This document shows positions 60,104-64,000 of a stretch of 64,000 bases of DNA, in pieces. This DNA comes from Paractinoplanes polyasparticus. Lineage in GTDB: Bacteria; Actinomycetota; Actinomycetes; Mycobacteriales; Micromonosporaceae. Positions within the stretch are counted from its first letter, which is position 1. Each line of letters begins with the position of its first letter. The DNA is taken from the NCBI RefSeq assembly GCF_019710575.1, contig NZ_JAHWFK010000033.1, positions 89,887 through 153,886 on the forward strand, given 5' to 3'. The translations under genes were made by a program, and so were the position numbers. Below the pieces are notes generated by a model. It made no database searches. It had not been told where the DNA came from and was given only the letters and a program-made list of their open reading frames with translations.

Positions 60104-61053
60104 TCCTCGTCGCGGTGTCCTCCGCCGCGGCCGCGTTCCTGCTGTTCTTCGTCCTGGTCGAGAGGATCTTCGGCCGTACGCCGATGCAGCGCCGCCTGAC
60201 CACGCTGAAGCAGTACACCGTGGGCGACCGCCGGAACGACGAGCCCCTGCTGCGCCGCCTCCAGCACGCGGCGGGCGACGTGGTCGAGCAGTCCCCCGGC
60301 CTGACCAGGCTGGCCGCCCGGTCGACGGTCAAGCTCGACCAGGCCGGCGCCCAGATGCGCCCCACCGAGTGGCTGGTCCTGCGGGCCGGCGTCGCGGTCA
60401 CCTCCGCAGTCGCGCTGGCCGTCCTGCTCCACGTCGTCGCCGGGTTCGTGCTCGGCCTGCTGCTCGGCTTCCTGGTGCCGGGCATCCTGCTCAACAGCGA
60501 AATTAGCCGACGCCGGCAGCGGTTCGCCGACGACCTGCCGGCTCTGCTCCAGCTGGTCCTGAGCGCGCTGCGCTCCGGCTTCACGCTGCAGCAGTCGGTC
60601 GACGCCGCGGTCCGCGACGACGAGGGGCCGGTGGCCGAGGAGTTCGCCCGGGCCCTGTCCGAGTCGCGGATCAGCGGCGACTTCGAGGATGCGCTGGAGC
60701 GAGCCGGCGAGCGCCTGCAGAGCCCCGAACTGGGCTGGCTCACGCTGGCCCTGCGCCTGCAGAAGGAGACCGGCGGCAGCCTGTCCGACGTCCTGCAGAC
60801 CACCGCCGAGACCATGCGCGAGCGCGCCTACCTGCGCCGGCACGTGCGCTCGCTGTCGGCCGAGGGCCGCATCTCGGCGTACGTGCTGGTCGCCCTGCCG
60901 ATCTTCGCCACCGGCCTGCTGTTCCTCACCCGGCGCGAATACATGCAGGTGCTCTGGCAGAGTGCCCTCGGCCTGGTCGTCCTGGGCGTGGCGCTCCTGA
61001 TGGTCATCGTCGGCAGCCTGTGGCTGCGCTCGGTCACGAAGATCGAGGTCTGA
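60100..61053 (+). CDS. tadB: TadB pilus platform protein
   Basis: The 317-residue protein has an N-terminal helix, two central helices (about 92-132), the type II secretion F domain (DDLPALLQLVLSALRSGFTLQQSVDAA, GGSLSDVLQTTAETMRERAYLRRHVRSLSAEGRIS) and two C-terminal helices. It forms, with TadC, the inner-membrane platform driven by TadA. Its stop is 4 bp before the tadC ATG. Confidence 0.93.
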
Positions 61054-61057
61054 CCCC

Positions 61058-61972
61058 ATGACGGCCGGAACGCTGGTCCCGATCGCCGCGGCTGCCGCCG
61101 TGCTGGCGGTCGCCTGTGCCGCGGCCGCCGTCACCATCCCGGCCGGCCGCCGCCAGCGGATGCTGCGCATCCTCGCCGAGTTCGAGAGCAGCCGTAACGC
61201 GTCCCGGGCAGTCGGACGCCCCCTCGGCGGCAGGCTTCGTGCCCCCGTCGTCCGGGTGATCCAGCAGATCGGCGACGTCATCACCCAGCCCCGGATCCGG
61301 CAGCGGCTGTCCCAGGGGCTCGACTACGCCGGGAACCCCTCCGAATGGCCGCTCGACCGGGTCATCCGGGCCCGGGTGGTGGGCGCCGCGGCGCTCGGTC
61401 TGCTGGGCTGGTGGGTCGGCACACGCTCGGGCGGCCCGTGGGCGCTGCCCGGCCTGCTGGCGGGTGCTCTGGCCGGCATGAACATCCCCGATCTGCTCGT
61501 GTACAACGCCGGCGCCAAGCGGCAGGCGGCGCTGACCCGGGCCCTGCCCGACGTGCTCGACGCCATGGTCATCGGGGTCGAGTCCGGCCTCGGCCTGGAC
61601 GCGGCCATGGCCCAGGTGGCGGTGCTGCTGCGCGGCCCCATGCCCGACGAGATCAACCGCGTGCTGCAGGAGATGCGCCTCGGCGTGCCCCGCACGGAGG
61701 CCCTGCGTTCGCTGGCCGCGCGGACCACCGTACGTGACCTGAAAACGCTCATCACGGCGCTCGTGCAGGCCGGTGAACTGGGCATCTCGGTGGCCGGCAT
61801 CCTGCGCGAGCACTCCCTCGAACAGCGCACCCGCCGCCGCCAGTACGCCGAGGAGAAGGCTCAGAAGGTGACGGTCAAGCTGCTCTTCCCGGTCATCTTC
61901 TGCCTGTTCCCGGTGATCTTCATCGTGGTGCTGGGGCCGGCCATCATCAACATCATGACCGGTGGTTTGTGA
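61058..61972 (+). CDS. tadC: TadC pilus platform protein
   Basis: The 304-residue protein has a similar layout to TadB: an N-terminal helix, two helices near 108-150, the F domain (ALPDVLDAMVIGVESGLGLDAAMAQVA, TVRDLKTLITALVQAGELGISVAGILREH) and a strongly hydrophobic C-terminus (KLLFPVIFCLFPVIFIVVLGP). It is the last pilus gene in the cluster. No prepilin peptidase (TadV/CpaA) gene occurs in the window, so this is encoded elsewhere. Confidence 0.93.
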   Translation: MTAGTLVPIAAAAAVLAVACAAAAVTIPAGRRQRMLRILAEFESSRNASRAVGRPLGGRLRAPVVRVIQQIGDVITQPRIRQRLSQGLDYAGNPSEWPLDRVIRARVVGAAALGLLGWWVGTRSGGPWALPGLLAGALAGMNIPDLLVYNAGAKRQAALTRALPDVLDAMVIGVESGLGLDAAMAQVAVLLRGPMPDEINRVLQEMRLGVPRTEALRSLAARTTVRDLKTLITALVQAGELGISVAGILREHSLEQRTRRRQYAEEKAQKVTVKLLFPVIFCLFPVIFIVVLGPAIINIMTGGL

Positions 61973-62019
61973 GCCTGGCCCGGGCACACCGCTCAGACGG
62001 CAGCGCCTCCTGCCGATGA

Positions 62020-63690
62020 GTGGAGGTGATCACTGTCGGCACTGACCTCGACGAGGAACGCCGGCTCGCCCTCCTGCACGAGTACTGCCTGCTCGACGCG
62101 CCCGCCGACGACGAGCTGACCACCGTGGTGCGGGTCGCGGCGCTGATCGCCGGGGTGCCGACCGCCACGCTCAACCTGATCGACGAGAGCCGGCAGTGCC
62201 AGCTCACCACGTACGGCTTCGAGGGCGGCAACACGGCCCGGTCCGACTCGATGTGCGCCATCCAGTTCCGCTCCGGCCAGTTCGTGCACGTCAGCGACGC
62301 TCGCGAGCATCCGCTCTACCGCGACAACCCCTGGGTCACCGGCAAGCTGGCCGCCGTCCGGTTCTACGCCTCGGCGCCGCTGATCACCCCCGAGGGGTAC
62401 GCCCTGGGGACGCTGTGCGTCTTCGACGACTGCGTCAAGGAACTCACCGACGACCAGGCCGGACGCCTCGCCGACCTGGCCGACGTGCTGGTGGCCCTGT
62501 TCGAGCGGCGCCGTCAGGCCCGGCTCAACGAGAAGCTCGCCATCGAGGCCGAGCTGCGCAAGCAGTTCACCACCACGGTGCTCGAGACGATCGACGTGGG
62601 CGTGGTGGTCTCGGACGCGGACGGCCACGTCACCATGTTCAACCGGGCCGCCCGGGAATGGCACGGGCTGGAGGCCGACGCTTCCCTGGACCCGGCCGCG
62701 CTGCCCGATCACTACGGCCTGTTCGACGCCGACGGAACGCGCCGCCTGCAGCCGGACGAGGTGCCGTTGCTGCGCGCTCTGCGCGAAGGGCTGGTGCAGA
62801 ACGCCGAGATGACAGTGCGGGCACCGGGTCGTCCGGTCATGCAACTGAGCTGTACGGGACGCCGCATGGTGGACGACACGGGCCGGGTGCAGGGCGCGGT
62901 GATCGCGTTGCACGACGTAACCGCCGACCGCGCGTACCGTCGCGAGATCGAGGGGGCCAGCGCCGAGATCGCGGCCCGCGGCGAGGCGTTGTCAGCCGCA
63001 CTGGTCGAGCTGCGTCGTTCCAACGAGGAACTGGAACACTTCGCCGGCACAGTCAGCCACGACCTGGTGCGTCCGATGGCGGCCGCCCACGGCTTCCTGG
63101 ACCTGCTGGTAGGCGAATACTCCACGAACCTCGACGATCGCGCCGGGAAGTGGTTGACCGGGGCGATCCGCTCGGTGGAGCGGATGCAGAAGCTGGTGGA
63201 CGCGCTGCTGAAGTACGCCCGGGCCGGCCAGACCCCGTACCAGGCAGAACCGGTACAGCTCAACGCCGTGCTGCTGGACGTGCTGGCCGACCTGCGCACC
63301 GCCACGGAGAGCAGCCAGGCTCAGATCTCCGCCACCGACGACCTGCCCACCATCCAGGGCGACCCGGTGCTGCTGCGCCAACTCCTGCAGAACCTCATGG
63401 ACAACGCCATGAAGTACCGCCATCCCGACCGCCCCTGCCGCATCTCGGTCAGCGCCTCGTCCCGGCCCGACCGCTGGGTGATCCGAATAGCCGACAACGG
63501 CATCGGCATCCCCGCCGAACAGCGTGAGCGCGTGTTCGAGATGTTCGCCCAGGTCGATCCCCAGCACCAGAAGGGCTACGGCATAGGCCTCTCCACCTGC
63601 CTGCGCATCCTCGAGCGCCACAGCGGCAAGATCATCCTCGAGGAGACCCCCGGCGGCGGCACCACAGTCTGCCTGTCACTTCCCAGATAG
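62020..63690 (+). CDS. GAF-PAS sensor histidine kinase downstream of the tad locus
   Basis: The 556-residue soluble kinase has a GAF domain (about 12-165, with the block FYASAPLITPEGYALGTLCVFD), a PAS domain (about 185-300), a coiled linker with EIAARGEALSAALVELRRSNEELEHFAG, a HisKA domain with His347 (TVSHDLVRPM) and an HATPase domain (LLQNLMDNAMKYRHP, DNGIGIP, GYGIGLSTC). It could sense a small molecule or redox state in the cytoplasm. It starts 47 bp after tadC; GTG 62020 is assumed. The lone receiver at 54288 may be its partner. A long hairpin with T-rich tail ends the transcription unit. Confidence 0.87.
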   Translation: MEVITVGTDLDEERRLALLHEYCLLDAPADDELTTVVRVAALIAGVPTATLNLIDESRQCQLTTYGFEGGNTARSDSMCAIQFRSGQFVHVSDAREHPLYRDNPWVTGKLAAVRFYASAPLITPEGYALGTLCVFDDCVKELTDDQAGRLADLADVLVALFERRRQARLNEKLAIEAELRKQFTTTVLETIDVGVVVSDADGHVTMFNRAAREWHGLEADASLDPAALPDHYGLFDADGTRRLQPDEVPLLRALREGLVQNAEMTVRAPGRPVMQLSCTGRRMVDDTGRVQGAVIALHDVTADRAYRREIEGASAEIAARGEALSAALVELRRSNEELEHFAGTVSHDLVRPMAAAHGFLDLLVGEYSTNLDDRAGKWLTGAIRSVERMQKLVDALLKYARAGQTPYQAEPVQLNAVLLDVLADLRTATESSQAQISATDDLPTIQGDPVLLRQLLQNLMDNAMKYRHPDRPCRISVSASSRPDRWVIRIADNGIGIPAEQRERVFEMFAQVDPQHQKGYGIGLSTCLRILERHSGKIILEETPGGGTTVCLSLPR

Positions 63691-63727
63691 CGCTGAAGCC
63701 GTCCGCACACCTCGTCGCGGCCTGGCG

Positions 63728-63744
63728 CGAGACGGACCGTCTCG
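63728..63744 (+). repeat. Palindrome CGAGACG-GAC-CGTCTCG
   Basis: A perfect 7-bp inverted repeat with a 3-nt loop follows the kinase gene and repeats the GAGACG/CGTCTC words of the larger hairpin at 63771. Confidence 0.6.
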
Positions 63745-63770
63745 TGTCTCGCTGCGACTGGCGAGCCGAA

Positions 63771-63815
63771 CCGTCTCGTCTCGGCACAGCTGGCGAGACG
63801 AGACGGCTTGTCTTG
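63771..63815 (+). terminator. Terminator of the sensor kinase / tad region
   Basis: CCGTCTCGTCTCG (63771-63783) and its exact complement (63794-63806) form a 13-bp stem with a 10-nt loop, followed by CTTGTCTTGT. This is a good intrinsic terminator for plus-strand transcripts and stands between them and the opposing rRNA operon. Confidence 0.75.
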
Positions 63816-63856
63816 TAGCCGATCCGCGGTCGCGGCCCGAGCTGTGCGGCCGGGTA

Positions 63857-63910
63857 GCCGGCGTTTCGTCGGCCGGCGTTTCGTCGGCCGGCGTTTCGTC
63901 GGCCGGCGTA
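63857..63910. repeat. 15-bp tandem repeat GCCGGCGTTTCGTCG, 3.6 copies
   Basis: Three perfect copies (63857-63871, 63872-63886, 63887-63901) and nine further bases of a fourth (the last differing) lie between the kinase terminator and the rRNA terminator. No coding role is evident; it is a short-period repeat suited to strain typing. Confidence 0.85.
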
Positions 63911-63930
63911 AGAAATGGTCCGGAAATGGC

Positions 63931-63963
63931 AGTAGGCCCACCCCGGTAAGGGGTGGGCCTACT
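63931..63963 (-). terminator. rRNA operon terminator
   Basis: AGTAGGCCCACCCC and its exact complement flank GGTAA, a perfect 14-bp stem 11 nt beyond the predicted 5S end on the minus strand, followed by a moderately T-rich stretch (CATTTCCGGACCATTTCTT). Confidence 0.85.
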
Positions 63964-63974
63964 GTTCACGTTGA

Positions 63975-64000
63975 GTCCGGCGGCGTCCTACTCTCCCACA
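63975..64000 (-). rRNA. rrf: 5S ribosomal RNA, 3' end (rest outside window)
   Basis: The minus strand reads TGTGGGAGAGTAGGACG followed by CCGCCGGACT, the strongly conserved 3' segment of actinobacterial 5S rRNA (loop E/helix IV side and the 3' strand of helix I). The rRNA operon therefore enters the window from the right. The exact 3' end is approximate within a few bases. Confidence 0.88.

Noticed and set aside
63857..63910. CRISPR array
   Set aside because: The 15-bp units are directly adjacent with no spacers and only 3.6 copies; it is a simple tandem repeat. No cas genes were seen anywhere in the window.

Overview
The window reads as a chromosomal piece of a high-GC filamentous actinomycete. 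Third codon positions are almost all G or C, GTG starts are common, and stop-start overlaps of 4 bp are frequent. The gene content fits a motile Micromonosporaceae member such as Actinoplanes: chemotaxis-type CheA/CheB, a type IVc (Tad/Flp) pilus, a chitin-type LPMO, and a RamB-like regulator beside the glyoxylate shunt. The genus is an inference; no 16S sequence is present, only the 3' end of a 5S rRNA at the right edge.

Layout. 1-3.7 kb: the C-terminus of a CheA hybrid kinase, CheB and a kinase with three receivers. 3.7-6.6 kb: a secreted PGRP-type amidase and a GNAT enzyme. 6.6-11.9 kb: an FtsX-type ABC exporter divergent from a NarL-type two-component system. 11.9-14.7 kb: small envelope proteins and a decayed SARP/WD40 regulator. 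14.7-19.2 kb: malate synthase and isocitrate lyase divergent from a RamB-like regulator. 19.2-21.3 kb: a membrane protein and a DICT/EAL pair. 21.4-26 kb: an LPMO with an overlapping DUF305 lipoprotein, a hydrolase, an acetyltransferase, a nitronate monooxygenase remnant and an unknown membrane protein. 26.1-31.9 kb: mannitol dehydrogenase, two PAP2 phosphatases, a broken MFS exporter, a CGNR zinc-finger protein and out-of-frame remnants.

32-39.9 kb is a glycoside locus: GH4 enzyme, PfkB kinase, GH31 alpha-xylosidase and a CUT1 ABC importer. Two GTCGAAGCGCTTCGAC operators lie at its promoter. The same 16 bp occurs once more, upstream of a lacI gene at 48.2-49.2 kb, which is therefore the likely regulator even though about 8 kb of other genes lie between. 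Those genes include a second ABC/two-component module, a HelR-like RNA polymerase-associated ATPase preceded by a rifamycin-associated-element-like inverted repeat, and an AraC/glyoxalase pair.

49.4-54.2 kb: an orphan emfourin-like inhibitor, an IS256-type transposase remnant, a MarR regulator and hydrolase sharing a perfect 36-bp inverted-repeat operator, a BY-kinase-like protein whose Walker A lysine is arginine, and a siderophore-interacting protein behind an iron box. 54.3-63.7 kb: the tad locus (flp, tadE, tadG-like, cpaB, tadZ, tadA, tadB, tadC), bracketed by a lone receiver protein and a GAF-PAS histidine kinase. The flp gene has no in-frame ATG, GTG or TTG; one extra T in a TTTT run would create one. 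The window ends with terminators and the 5S rRNA on the minus strand.

Thirteen genes have a TANNNT box 6-8 nt before the start codon, the signature of leaderless transcripts. Coordinates come from reading the sequence; product names come from motif recognition without database searches.
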